This document shows, piece after piece, positions 50,262-58,312 of a stretch of 58,981 nucleotides of DNA. Source of the stretch: a virus; the IMG/VR virus record IMGVR_UViG_3300037189_019531, positions 1 to 58,981 of that record. One strand, written 5' to 3'. A program made the translations under genes and the position numbers. Every line of letters starts with the position of its first letter. Within the stretch, counting starts at the first letter, position 1. The notes beneath the pieces are model-generated. The model saw nothing but the letters and a program-made list of their open reading frames with translations, searched no databases and was not told the DNA's origin.

Positions 50262-50263
50262 AA

Positions 50264-50275
50264 CCTATTTATATA
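50264..50275 (+). promoter_or_regulatory. Late-type A/T motif before the 125-residue gene
   Basis: Plus strand CCTATTTATATA, followed by CT and ATG at 50278. The 17-base block is identical to that before the tape measure gene on the other strand. Confidence 0.5.
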
Positions 50276-50277
50276 CT

Positions 50278-50655
50278 ATGAGAGGACAAAGAAATAATAT
50301 CAGTCTTGATGTCGATTCTGCATTATCCTTAATGCAAGAAATTTACAATGACGTTGTAGAAAATCGTAACACAGCTTCCCAAATCATGCGTAAAATGATG
50401 AGTTTTATGAAAGATGCGGAAGATATGAGTGTAATTGGTCCTGTAATTAAGGAACAACAAAAGATTTTGAACGATTGCACAGAAAAGAAAATATCATTAG
50501 TTAAATTGCAAGGTGCATTACTAAAGCAAACAACAGGCGGTGGAGGTAAAAGTATGCCTATGGGTAAACTTGAATTATCCGATGAAGATAGAGCCTTATT
50601 AGACAAAATGATTAATGATAATGATAATAAAGGTGAAGCTAACTATCAATTATGA
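50278..50655 (+). CDS. Small helical hypothetical protein
   Basis: A 125-residue helical protein. It contains SALSLMQEIYNDVVENRN, then ASQIMRKMMSFMKDAEDM, IKEQQKILNDCTEKKISLVKLQ and a Gly-rich turn TGGGGKSMPMG before an acidic end. The arrangement of two to three long helices could be a small terminase-like or scaffold-like protein, but there is no specific evidence. Its end overlaps the next start by four bases. It lies just after the sigma factor gene and opens the late part of this array. Confidence 0.6.
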   Translation: MRGQRNNISLDVDSALSLMQEIYNDVVENRNTASQIMRKMMSFMKDAEDMSVIGPVIKEQQKILNDCTEKKISLVKLQGALLKQTTGGGGKSMPMGKLELSDEDRALLDKMINDNDNKGEANYQL

Positions 50656-52571
50656 GTTTCCAAAACAACGTAAATTCTGCAAATAGACTTGCGGGAAAAA
50701 TATCATCACTTAGCAGGTCAGACGATATTCTTGGTAAATTAATTGATAATGCAATTGATTCATCTATAAAAGTGCCGTCTTCTGAAAATATCGGTAAAAA
50801 TATTTCCGATTTAGCGAGTAAGAAAAAGAAAAAAAATACTAATCACCATGATGTTTTCAAAGATTTGATACATGTGGTTGAAAGTTTTTTTAGTGAGGAA
50901 AGACCTACAAGCACTGACCCTAACAAGCCTTTTTTATCAAAACAAATGGTTCAGCAAATCTCAATTGCTGCCATGAATAGAACCTTAAATGAATCTAAAC
51001 AAATAATAATGGATGCTGTTATGCAAACATTATTTGTTGGTGATGGCATATGTGGAACAGACAAAACATTCCAAGGATTAAATTTTACTGAATGTTCGTT
51101 ACATCCTTATGAGTTTGATTTTTTAAATGCTTTGACTGTTGACCCTACAAGCACAACAGGTAAAATTGTTTATGAACCTGAAGGGTCAATGGGTGCAGTT
51201 AATAGAGACTTATACAGCGCAATAACAGGTGACACCGTTAATATATCGAGTAAAAATGGTGATACCATGTTCAAAGCAAGATTTGACCAATACGAACAAA
51301 AATTCACATTTTCAGATTTTAATCCTGGTGGCGCCGGTAAGTTAGAAGACTTTATGTTGGGGTATTATGGTGCGGTAGACCATGTTAACATTGACAACGT
51401 TTTAAACACCGCAGTTTATATGACGTTACATGGTGATGGTAAAGAACCACTTGCTTTTGATATTAGCACAAACATATTAAATCGTTTGTTAGCTAAATTA
51501 TGTGGCTATTGTGGTAATTCTGATGACAATAAAAAGGGATTAGGACAAAGTCCACAACAACAATTTAATGAAACCGATGATGACATTGAGTTTTATTTTG
51601 ATTTTGATGATGTGGAGGGTATTGATTTAGATGATGAAGCTGATAGATTAAATAAAGTTTTAAGGTTTAGAGATTGTGATAATTTTACAGTCCCTATCAA
51701 TCCATCTCATTATGATAATTTTGTTTATTTACAAGGACAAACTACAGCTAAAAAACTAGATAATGCTATTTTAAATGCTGCTATAGATGCTCACAACCAA
51801 TCAGGTAGCGACAGTATTCCGATGGCAAGCTTTCACATAAACCTAATTAATAGTTTAATATTAAATTTACCAAAAGCATTAATACAATCAGTTCTTTCAC
51901 CTAAATATTTTTTACCAATTATCATAGTTTACAAAGCCGTTAATGGTGCATTAGGAACTGTGGTTGAAGATGTTAAAGTGGTTATGAAAAAAATGTGGAA
52001 ATTGTTTAACGCGATAATCACAAAATTATTATGGAGATTTAGAGTTCATTTTTGGGATTTATCAAAACCACATTTATACAGATTTTTAGCAAAATTACTT
52101 AGAAGAATTATATTGAATAAACAAAAAAGATACTTAGTTATTATCGCCGCTTTAATTGCTTTATTATTAGGTATATTAAATAATGTTGATTTTGGTAGTT
52201 GTAAAGGTATGTTTGATGCCATTAATTTAGCTATAGATGCTTTGATTGCAGGTAGTGCGCTAATACCAGGTTTAAGTATTCCTGGATTTTTACTTAGCTT
52301 TTCAAACTTTTTACCGGGTAAAAGCACAGATATTATGAAATCACAAATATTTGGTAAACTTGAAAATCATGGTGTAAATACAGGTGCTCTATTTGATAAA
52401 CAAACAACTAACTTACAGGCTTTAGTATCAGCAATGGTTGATGGGCATCAAGAACACGAAGATTCATTTGGTTATGTATCAACTGGTAACAATCTTACAA
52501 TTTTACCAGGGCCAACAGGACCTATTATAGTTCCTCCGGGATTAATAACTTCACACGGAAAAAATTTCTAA
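50652..52571 (+). CDS. Large virion protein with membrane-spanning segments
   Basis: A 639-residue protein of unknown family. The N-terminal ~150 residues are helical and basic (SKKKKKNTNHHDVF). A polar/acidic middle contains FYFDFDDVEGIDLDDEAD and a Cys cluster (CGYCGN). Residues ~404-470 are amphipathic to hydrophobic, then residues ~494-510 (VIIAALIALLLGIL) and ~520-550 (AINLAIDALIAGSALIPG, then IPGFLLSF) are strongly hydrophobic, like two membrane segments. The C-terminus has a PGPTGPIIVPPG turn. It is followed by a small gene and the gp5-like hub. A virion protein that inserts into the host membrane during DNA entry would fit; lipid anchoring or a simple internal core protein remain alternatives. 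Confidence 0.65.
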   Translation: MSFQNNVNSANRLAGKISSLSRSDDILGKLIDNAIDSSIKVPSSENIGKNISDLASKKKKKNTNHHDVFKDLIHVVESFFSEERPTSTDPNKPFLSKQMVQQISIAAMNRTLNESKQIIMDAVMQTLFVGDGICGTDKTFQGLNFTECSLHPYEFDFLNALTVDPTSTTGKIVYEPEGSMGAVNRDLYSAITGDTVNISSKNGDTMFKARFDQYEQKFTFSDFNPGGAGKLEDFMLGYYGAVDHVNIDNVLNTAVYMTLHGDGKEPLAFDISTNILNRLLAKLCGYCGNSDDNKKGLGQSPQQQFNETDDDIEFYFDFDDVEGIDLDDEADRLNKVLRFRDCDNFTVPINPSHYDNFVYLQGQTTAKKLDNAILNAAIDAHNQSGSDSIPMASFHINLINSLILNLPKALIQSVLSPKYFLPIIIVYKAVNGALGTVVEDVKVVMKKMWKLFNAIITKLLWRFRVHFWDLSKPHLYRFLAKLLRRIILNKQKRYLVIIAALIALLLGILNNVDFGSCKGMFDAINLAIDALIAGSALIPGLSIPGFLLSFSNFLPGKSTDIMKSQIFGKLENHGVNTGALFDKQTTNLQALVSAMVDGHQEHEDSFGYVSTGNNLTILPGPTGPIIVPPGLITSHGKNF

Positions 52572-52572
52572 C

Positions 52573-52773
52573 ATGACTAAAGAAAAAATTATTGAGATTA
52601 CGCAAGATGTGGAGAATAAATCTAACAAAGATTTATTTGCTGTTGAAAATGAATTATTTGAAGAATTCCAAAAAACAAAAGAATTGATTTTGGATTTGAC
52701 TAAACATTTAGACGCTATTGAAAATTTATATAATAAAGTGATTGAAGAAATTGACAAAAGAAAAACTGACTAA
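52573..52773 (+). CDS. Small coiled-coil protein
   Basis: A 66-residue acidic, helical protein (MTKEKIIEITQDVENK, then LFEEFQKTKELILDLTKHLDAIENLYNKVIEEIDKRK) with heptad-like hydrophobic spacing, suggesting a coiled coil. It begins one base after the previous stop and its last base is shared with the first base of the next gene. It may be an assembly factor for the adjacent hub proteins; no family is recognised. Confidence 0.65.
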   Translation: MTKEKIIEITQDVENKSNKDLFAVENELFEEFQKTKELILDLTKHLDAIENLYNKVIEEIDKRKTD

Positions 52774-54302
52774 TGAAAATAATTGATATAGCAATGTGCG
52801 TGGATAACCAAGATCCACAACATATGGGTAGAATACGTGTTAATCGTTATAGTTCACAAACGGGTGAGATTGAAGGAACATTCAATATAACCGAAGCCGA
52901 AAAATGGACGAAAAAGGATTTATTTGTTGCGTCACCCTTTTTACCGACAAATGTTAACTTCATACCTGAAGTTGGACAGTCAGTAAAAATTATTAATTAT
53001 AACACCGATAAAGATTTTACAAATCAGGAATACGTTGCAGGTCCATTTACAACAATGTCTGATTATAACGCTCAGACACATTTAGGCCAATTAGAATTTA
53101 CGAGTTATGGTGGACCAGTTAAAAGAAGTCAGGACGTTGTAGATAAATTGGGTAATTACTTGGATAAAAAATCTAAGGGTTCATTTGCCAAACATAATCA
53201 TTATGGTGTTTATGGAAAATATGGTTCAGATTTAATTTTTACCGATAATGGTTTAATGCTTCGCGGTGGTAAATTCTTAGCTAAGAATAGTGCTGATGGA
53301 GCTCAAAAAAAATCCATGGTTGATAGACCAATTATGTCAAATAAAACGTCTAACATCTATCTTAAAAAATTCCCAACAACTAAAAAATGGTCAACAGGTC
53401 CTGTCGAAGTAACTGATTTCCCAACAGGTGATTTAAAATACATCGTTGAATATGAAATTTCAGATGCATTGGATACAGTTAATTTTTACTTTTATAAATT
53501 AAAACCTGACCCTGAAAAACAATATAGATTGGAAAATCCATATTTATCGAGCGCACCTCTTTTAGATGGTTATTACGAGTTGGTTAAAAACATACCGCCA
53601 TTCCCATCATCTTATGTAGATGCTAAAGATGAAAATACAACACTATCATTTACAGGAGCCACAGTTGACAATTTATATAGAAAAACAAATGACTTTCTAC
53701 AAAAATTTCACACAAATGGATTAGTAAATGATAACACCTATGGAACAACCTTTTTTACTACAACCGGTAATTTACATCCATTCTTTTTTAGACCTACTAA
53801 AAATTTTCAAGAAAGTGCCACAAATATAACGGGTAAAAAACAATTTTTGGACGGTATAAATGTCTTCAATATTAAAGAACATGGTTTGGTGTATAGCCCA
53901 ACGAAAATAACGCCGCAACCAAACAAAAAGATTGTCCAACAATCTATTGTTACCGAAGAAACTGGTGAGCAAACTTTTGCTACAATTAAGTCTGACCAAG
54001 TTTTCTTTTTATCTACCATGCCCACAAAATCTGCGGGCGCAACGGATATTAATTTTGACGCATTAGAAAAATACGAATTAACTCAGGATGAATATGTTAA
54101 TAAAATTTGGCCAAATACCTTTGCTTCTGTTAGAGGTGAAACTCTTTTAGAGGTTTTACAAATGATGTTTAGTTTATTTGCAAGTCACAAACACGATATT
54201 CTTGAACCACTTGAGCAATCTGATGACAATTTTCAAACTTTAAAACGTAAACTTGAGACTTTGGAAGAGGAAATGTTGAACCATTCAATTAGAATCAACT
54301 AA
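52773..54302 (+). CDS. 5: Baseplate hub/spike protein with gp5-like OB fold
   Basis: A 509-residue baseplate protein. The N-terminal ~95 residues form an OB-fold-like unit of the gp5/VgrG type: IAMCVDNQDPQHMGRIRVNR, then FIPEVGQSVKIINY and YVAGPF. In T4 this domain binds the hub gp27. There is no lysozyme domain of the T4 gp5 kind in the middle; instead it has long beta regions and a C-terminal part with FASVRGETLLEVLQMMFSLFASHKHD, a segment common to spike-related proteins. The gene lies after a coiled-coil gene and before another virion protein. It probably forms the central hub or spike without a peptidoglycan-degrading domain. Confidence 0.68.
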   Translation: MKIIDIAMCVDNQDPQHMGRIRVNRYSSQTGEIEGTFNITEAEKWTKKDLFVASPFLPTNVNFIPEVGQSVKIINYNTDKDFTNQEYVAGPFTTMSDYNAQTHLGQLEFTSYGGPVKRSQDVVDKLGNYLDKKSKGSFAKHNHYGVYGKYGSDLIFTDNGLMLRGGKFLAKNSADGAQKKSMVDRPIMSNKTSNIYLKKFPTTKKWSTGPVEVTDFPTGDLKYIVEYEISDALDTVNFYFYKLKPDPEKQYRLENPYLSSAPLLDGYYELVKNIPPFPSSYVDAKDENTTLSFTGATVDNLYRKTNDFLQKFHTNGLVNDNTYGTTFFTTTGNLHPFFFRPTKNFQESATNITGKKQFLDGINVFNIKEHGLVYSPTKITPQPNKKIVQQSIVTEETGEQTFATIKSDQVFFLSTMPTKSAGATDINFDALEKYELTQDEYVNKIWPNTFASVRGETLLEVLQMMFSLFASHKHDILEPLEQSDDNFQTLKRKLETLEEEMLNHSIRIN

Positions 54303-54304
54303 TT

Positions 54305-54316
54305 GATATTTATATA
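54305..54316 (+). promoter_or_regulatory. Late-type A/T motif before the 456-residue gene
   Basis: Plus strand GATATTTATATA, nine bases before the ATG at 54326, identical in core to the motif at 40225-40236. Confidence 0.55.
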
Positions 54317-54325
54317 ATAAAAGAC

Positions 54326-55696
54326 ATGTCATATTTCCGTTCATATTTTGAGAAGAACAATACGATAATTAAGAAATCTTCAGCTAATACAGCTAAAAAC
54401 CCAACAACCGAGATTTTCTATGGTTCGGGGTTTTCCAAGTTTTTATTTAAAGTTGACCTTATAAATTTACAAAATAGAATTAATTCTGGTGATTTGGTGA
54501 TAGATTCTAACACTAAACACACTCTAAAAATGACTAATACCATTTTTGGTGATGAAGGATTTAAGGGTCAAGGTAGAAGCACGGGAAGAGATAGAGCAAC
54601 ATCATTTAATTTAATAATATTCAGAATTCCAGAATTTTGGAATGAAGGTGTTGGTTTTGATTATGAGGATGGGGGATATGATTTCTCTAAGGGTAATTTA
54701 ACATTTGACGTTAGACCTTCTAACTGGTTTTATCGAGATACTGAACACACATGGGCTATTGAAGGAGTTTATAATGATTCCCCTGACATAGTAGCTACAG
54801 TGAATTTTGATAATGGTGATGAAAATTTAGAAGCTGATATAACTGACTATATTAACGGATTATTATCGGGTGATGTTAATAACGGATTAGGTATTGCTTT
54901 TTCTGTAATTTACCAAGATTTAAACCCTGCTAATGACCAATCTGTGGCATTCTTTACCAAATATACTCAAACATTTTTTGAACCATTTGTTGAGTCTTAT
55001 TTTGAGGATACGGTTATCGATAATCGTTACAATTTTATCGAAAAACAAATGCAAAATTTGTATCTTTTCATTACAAAAGGAACAAACTTTTTTGATTTAG
55101 ATGAATTACCTATGGTCGATATTAAAGACGCTTCAGGTAACGTTATAAGTGGTCTAAACGACTTGGAAACCGTTAAAGTTAGAAAAGGTGTATATAAGGT
55201 GAATTTTGGTATTGATGGTGTTGTTTGTGACGGTAAGAGATTTTATTATGATTGTTGGAAAAACTTAGTTTTAGACGGAATTGCAATTAATGACGTTTGT
55301 CAAAAATTCATACCTAAACCATATACCTCTTTATTTAGTGTCGGTGAAAACCCAAGAGACACTAATCGTTATGTAATTCAATTCTATGGTATTCAATTAA
55401 ATGAGAAAATTAAAAAGGGTGAAAAAAGAAAAATCACAATCGCAACAAAATCTATTGAGAACCCTATAGCACAGGTTATTGGCGAAACGTATTATAGAAT
55501 ATTCATTTATGAAGGTAGAACCCAAGTTATGGTTCATGATTGGACTATGGTCGATTCAACTAACGAAAATTTCTTCTATTTTGACACTGAAATATATATC
55601 CCAAGAGAATATCATTTGGAGTGTAAAACTAAAATACACGATGAAGAAATATTTCATAATGAACTAATAAAATTTGAGATTGTCTCAGAAAAATAA
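54326..55696 (+). CDS. Virion structural protein, beta-rich
   Basis: A 456-residue beta-rich protein with a strand pattern typical of baseplate or fibre-adapter proteins: IFYGSGFSKFLFKVDLINLQNRIN, FNLIIFRIPEFWNEGVGFDYEDGGYDF, FDVRPSNWFYRDTEHTWAIEG. A second domain (VDNRYNF-like, IDNRYNFIEKQMQNLYLFI) and a third (VRKGVYKVNFGIDG, YYDCWKNLVLDG, then GETYYRIFIYEGRTQVMVHDW) follow. The DNRYNF segment is seen in phage tail proteins. It has its own late-type motif and follows the gp5-like hub, so it is likely a wedge or hub-associated component. Exact role unknown. Confidence 0.65.
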   Translation: MSYFRSYFEKNNTIIKKSSANTAKNPTTEIFYGSGFSKFLFKVDLINLQNRINSGDLVIDSNTKHTLKMTNTIFGDEGFKGQGRSTGRDRATSFNLIIFRIPEFWNEGVGFDYEDGGYDFSKGNLTFDVRPSNWFYRDTEHTWAIEGVYNDSPDIVATVNFDNGDENLEADITDYINGLLSGDVNNGLGIAFSVIYQDLNPANDQSVAFFTKYTQTFFEPFVESYFEDTVIDNRYNFIEKQMQNLYLFITKGTNFFDLDELPMVDIKDASGNVISGLNDLETVKVRKGVYKVNFGIDGVVCDGKRFYYDCWKNLVLDGIAINDVCQKFIPKPYTSLFSVGENPRDTNRYVIQFYGIQLNEKIKKGEKRKITIATKSIENPIAQVIGETYYRIFIYEGRTQVMVHDWTMVDSTNENFFYFDTEIYIPREYHLECKTKIHDEEIFHNELIKFEIVSEK

Positions 55697-55706
55697 TATT
55701 TATATA
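55695..55706 (+). promoter_or_regulatory. Late-type A/T motif overlapping the upstream stop
   Basis: Plus strand AATATTTATATA, ending one base before the ATG at 55708. If it is a promoter the message would be nearly leaderless. Confidence 0.5.
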
Positions 55707-55707
55707 C

Positions 55708-56355
55708 ATGAATTTAAACGAATTAATCAAAAAACATCTAAGAGATGTTATTAAAGAAAACGAATCACACGGTGGTAATTATATGTTCTTTAGCAATTTA
55801 GAACAAATAAAAAGACAATGTGAATTATTATTAAAACTTGACCAAAACATGGTTAATGAAATATTGGAAAATGGCCATGATTGGGCTGACGACCATATCT
55901 CAAGTGCTAAAGAAAATATCGACCAAGTTTTTGATTTTTTAATGAATGAAACTAAAGGAAGCGATAATCAACAATCTGTTTCCGCAGATGTGAATCAATT
56001 TAGTTTAAATGAAAACGGACAACTTGATGAGAAATGTTGGGATGGTTACAAACAAGTTGGCGGTAAAAAAAAGAACGGGAAAATGGTTCCAAATTGTGTC
56101 CCAACAAATGAAGCAAAAAATCCCGCACAACAAGCTGCTATCGCTATTCATATGAAAGAAAAAGGTAAAAAACCTAAAAATAAATCACATGGTGAAATAG
56201 ACGAAAGTAAAAATTGTCCTACTGACCCTGCAAAATGGGCTGCATCTAAAGCGGCTGCTAAAGCTAAATTTGATGTATACCCAAGCGCTTACGCAAATGG
56301 TTGGGCTGCAAAAAATTACAAAGCAAAAGGCGGTGGATGGAGAAAATGTAAATAA
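55708..56355 (+). CDS. Cys-containing virion-array protein with terminal helix
   Basis: A 215-residue protein. The N-terminus MNLNELIKKHLRDVIKENE is a charged helix with an I-x-E site. Residues ~110-135 contain DEKCWDGYKQVGGKKKNGK, then VPNCVP, and the C-terminus has DPAKWAASKAAAKAKFDVYPSA, then YANGWAAKNYKAKGGGW. Both C-terminal motifs recur at the ends of assorted proteins in T4-like phages of aquatic bacteria. The Cys/His pairs may bind metal. It is followed one base later by the flavodoxin-fold gene. A virion-packaged DNA-binding or structural role is possible. Confidence 0.65.
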   Translation: MNLNELIKKHLRDVIKENESHGGNYMFFSNLEQIKRQCELLLKLDQNMVNEILENGHDWADDHISSAKENIDQVFDFLMNETKGSDNQQSVSADVNQFSLNENGQLDEKCWDGYKQVGGKKKNGKMVPNCVPTNEAKNPAQQAAIAIHMKEKGKKPKNKSHGEIDESKNCPTDPAKWAASKAAAKAKFDVYPSAYANGWAAKNYKAKGGGWRKCK

Positions 56356-56356
56356 T

Positions 56357-57124
56357 ATGTCCAACATACTACAAGAAGAAGTATCTAAAATTAGGAAAAT
56401 GATGCTTTTAGAAGAATTAGTCCAAGAAAATGGCGCTAAAAAACTAAAAGCTACATTGGACATATTGAAAAACAATAAAAAGGTTTTATTGTTAAGCTGT
56501 TCAAACAGGTTTAATTGGGATGAAAAAAATGAAGATATTCCAAAATCAAAAATCATTGCAACTTATTTAAAAGAAGAACTTGGTGATAAAGCTGTTTTGA
56601 TTGATGTTTCCGAATTAAAAATATTTCCTTGTGAGGGTAATGTATCAAGAAAAGATGGTAATGGTTGTGGGGTAAAAAAAGCATTACTTGACAATGATAA
56701 AAAAAATCCGTCGGGTTATCACAGATGTTGGGCCAGTTTCAACAATAAAACGGATGAATTATGGAAGATTTCTAAAGAATTATTTGAAAGCGACGCCGTT
56801 TTATTTTTCAGTTCAATAAGGTGGGGACAAACAAATATGTATTACCAAAATCTTATTGAAAGGCTTACTTGGATTGAAAACAGACATACCACTTTAGGTG
56901 AAGATAATATCATAAAAAATATTGAAACGGGTTTCATTTGTGTAGGACAAAATTGGAATGGAGAAGAAGTTACTAAAGTTCAAATGAAAGTCCATGAATT
57001 TTATGGTTTTAAACCTAATAAAAATCTATATTGGAATTGGCAATACACTAAAGACGTAAATGACGAAAAAGAATCATCGTATAAAAAATCACATAAAAAA
57101 TTCATAGATAATATGGGTTTATAA
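56357..57124 (+). CDS. Flavodoxin-fold NAD(P)H-dependent oxidoreductase-like protein
   Basis: A 255-residue protein; I place the start at the ATG 56357 because an earlier frame start would lie inside the previous gene. The first ~25 residues (MSNILQEEVSKIRKMMLLEEL) are a helical tag. Residues ~42-64 (VLLLSCSNRFNWDEKNEDIPKS) look like the FMN phosphate loop of NADPH-dependent FMN reductases, followed by LIDVSELKIFPCEGNVS, the typical segment with a cysteine, and ESDAVLFFSSIRWGQTNMYYQNLIERLTW, in which the flavin-binding SSIRWG loop is recognisable. It should bind FMN and reduce quinones, azo groups or other substrates. The phage role is unknown; it lies among virion genes and carries a packaging-like tag. 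Confidence 0.68.
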   Translation: MSNILQEEVSKIRKMMLLEELVQENGAKKLKATLDILKNNKKVLLLSCSNRFNWDEKNEDIPKSKIIATYLKEELGDKAVLIDVSELKIFPCEGNVSRKDGNGCGVKKALLDNDKKNPSGYHRCWASFNNKTDELWKISKELFESDAVLFFSSIRWGQTNMYYQNLIERLTWIENRHTTLGEDNIIKNIETGFICVGQNWNGEEVTKVQMKVHEFYGFKPNKNLYWNWQYTKDVNDEKESSYKKSHKKFIDNMGL

Positions 57125-57134
57125 AATATTTATT
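57125..57134 (+). promoter_or_regulatory. Late-type A/T motif before the 249-residue gene
   Basis: Plus strand AATATTTATT, three bases before the ATG at 57138; the same form precedes the collagen-like fibre gene on the other strand. Confidence 0.4.
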
Positions 57135-57137
57135 TAA

Positions 57138-57887
57138 ATGAATATTATAGTTTCAAAAGAAGATTTAAAATATATTGAAGAGTCCATAGAGTCAGGTGAG
57201 GTTTTAAAAGAAGACCTTAGAAGGTGGTTTAAAGAAAAATGGGTAGACGTTAGCAAAAAAGTTAACGGTAAAAACCCACCATGTGGTAGGAAAGACGCTG
57301 ACGGTAAATCATATCCAAAATGTAGACCTTCAAAGAAAGTGTCCAAAGAAACTCCAAAAATCGCATCCTCTTACGATAAAAAAGAAAAAAAAGCAATGAC
57401 CAACCAAAAAAGAAGGGCTGAAAAAAAACACCCTAAAATTGGTAAGGGTAATAAACCAACGATGACACATTATAATGAAAGTATGGAAAAAAGAACAATT
57501 ATACAAATAAGCGAAGAACAATTCGAAAGACTTTTTGAATATAACGAACAAACACCTGTGTTGATTTATGAAGATGAAACAGGTTCAGTTCAAAATACAA
57601 ATTTTGAAGCCAATGATTTTTTAAATGAAGCTGAATACCACGGTAAAAAGGTTCAATTAGGTAAAATCATGCAAGGTGACATCAAGAAATTTAAAGTATA
57701 TGTTAAAAACGATAAAGGTAAAGTCGTTAAAGTAAACTTTGGTTTTGGCGGTAAATCTGCTCACGGTAAAAGAATGGTTATCAAGAAAAATAACCCTAAG
57801 AGAAGAAAATCCTTTAGAGCACGTATGAACTGTGACAATCCAGGTCCACGTTGGAAACCTCGTTATTGGGCTTGTAGAACTTGGTAA
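57138..57887 (+). CDS. Basic two-part protein with DUF5872-like and Cys-containing ends
   Basis: A 249-residue, strongly basic protein. Residues ~28-75 (RRWFKEKWVDVSKKVNGK, then PPCGRKDADGKSYPKCRPS) fit the small DUF5872-type unit seen in algal-virus and phage proteins. The C-terminal ~85 residues (YHGKKVQLGKIMQGD, then KFKVYVKNDKGKVVKVNFGFGG, and RKSFRARMNCDNPGPRWKPRYWACRTW) form a beta hairpin plus the CDNPGPR and RYWAC motif found at the end of many phage proteins. The central part is a Lys/Glu linker with an EQFERLFEYNEQ helix. Basic charge and Cys sites suggest DNA or RNA binding. It ends the plus-strand array and may be virion-packaged. Confidence 0.65.
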   Translation: MNIIVSKEDLKYIEESIESGEVLKEDLRRWFKEKWVDVSKKVNGKNPPCGRKDADGKSYPKCRPSKKVSKETPKIASSYDKKEKKAMTNQKRRAEKKHPKIGKGNKPTMTHYNESMEKRTIIQISEEQFERLFEYNEQTPVLIYEDETGSVQNTNFEANDFLNEAEYHGKKVQLGKIMQGDIKKFKVYVKNDKGKVVKVNFGFGGKSAHGKRMVIKKNNPKRRKSFRARMNCDNPGPRWKPRYWACRTW

Positions 57888-57888
57888 T

Positions 57889-58227
57889 CTATATTAGTTT
57901 TTGATTAGATATAAAGTATACTCTATCTGATGCATATAAGCCTTTAGAGGACGCTTCTCTCTTTTCCACTAACTTACCCATTTGTAATAAATGAGCTGTA
58001 TTTTTAAGGTCTATACCCACTAATAAACGACCTTCCCACTTCTCATAAGTGGTTTCACGAATATATTTCCCCTCATCATCCATTTTGAGATATTTTATCA
58101 TCTCATCCTTTTTGTTTTTACAAGAAATACCCCTTTCGTCAATTAAACGAGACAAAACATCTAAGCGCAATTTTTCGTAGTCAATTGGACCCGAATTAAT
58201 GATATTATTAAGGTTCTTTTTGGTCAT
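57889..58227 (-). CDS. Small hypothetical protein with a host-type promoter
   Basis: A 112-residue protein, MTKKNLNNIINSG onward, with a LEXY-like SAP-type stretch (YEKLRLDVLSRLIDERGIS, then KKDEMIKYLKM) that could be a SAP-like DNA-binding helix pair, and a beta-rich end with ASDRVYFISNQKL. I chose the ATG at 58227 rather than upstream TTG/ATG codons because the TATATTTG box lies across that region. Convergent with the plus array. The host-type promoter suggests early expression and a nucleic-acid or regulatory role; this is inference. Confidence 0.6.
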   Translation of the reverse strand: MTKKNLNNIINSGPIDYEKLRLDVLSRLIDERGISCKNKKDEMIKYLKMDDEGKYIRETTYEKWEGRLLVGIDLKNTAHLLQMGKLVEKREASSKGLYASDRVYFISNQKLI

Positions 58228-58231
58228 GGTG

Positions 58232-58264
58232 CAAATATACATAAGAATTCCCAATTAACCAAAA
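58232..58264 (-). promoter_or_regulatory. Host-type (Bacteroidota) promoter, nearly leaderless
   Basis: Minus strand TTTTGG (58264-58259), 19-base spacer, TATATTTG (58239-58232), then four bases and the ATG at 58227. This fits the Bacteroidota TTTG / TAnnTTTG consensus. Transcription would begin at or next to the start codon. Confidence 0.65.
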
Positions 58265-58289
58265 TAAAAAACCCCCGATTTCTCGAGGG
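58261..58289 (-). terminator. Rho-independent terminator of the major capsid gene
   Basis: Minus strand: a 7-bp stem (CCCTCGA with TCGGGGG, one G-U) with a GAAA tetraloop, followed by six T. The plus strand also has T5 after the stem, so it may work in both directions. It ends the gp23 message 24 bases after the stop. Confidence 0.85.
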
Positions 58290-58312
58290 CTTTTTACTAT
58301 AGACAATTAAGA

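Noticed and set aside
50278-50655. Assignment of the 125-residue helical protein as small terminase (gp16)
   Set aside because: Only size and helical character agree; no terminase large subunit or portal is adjacent.
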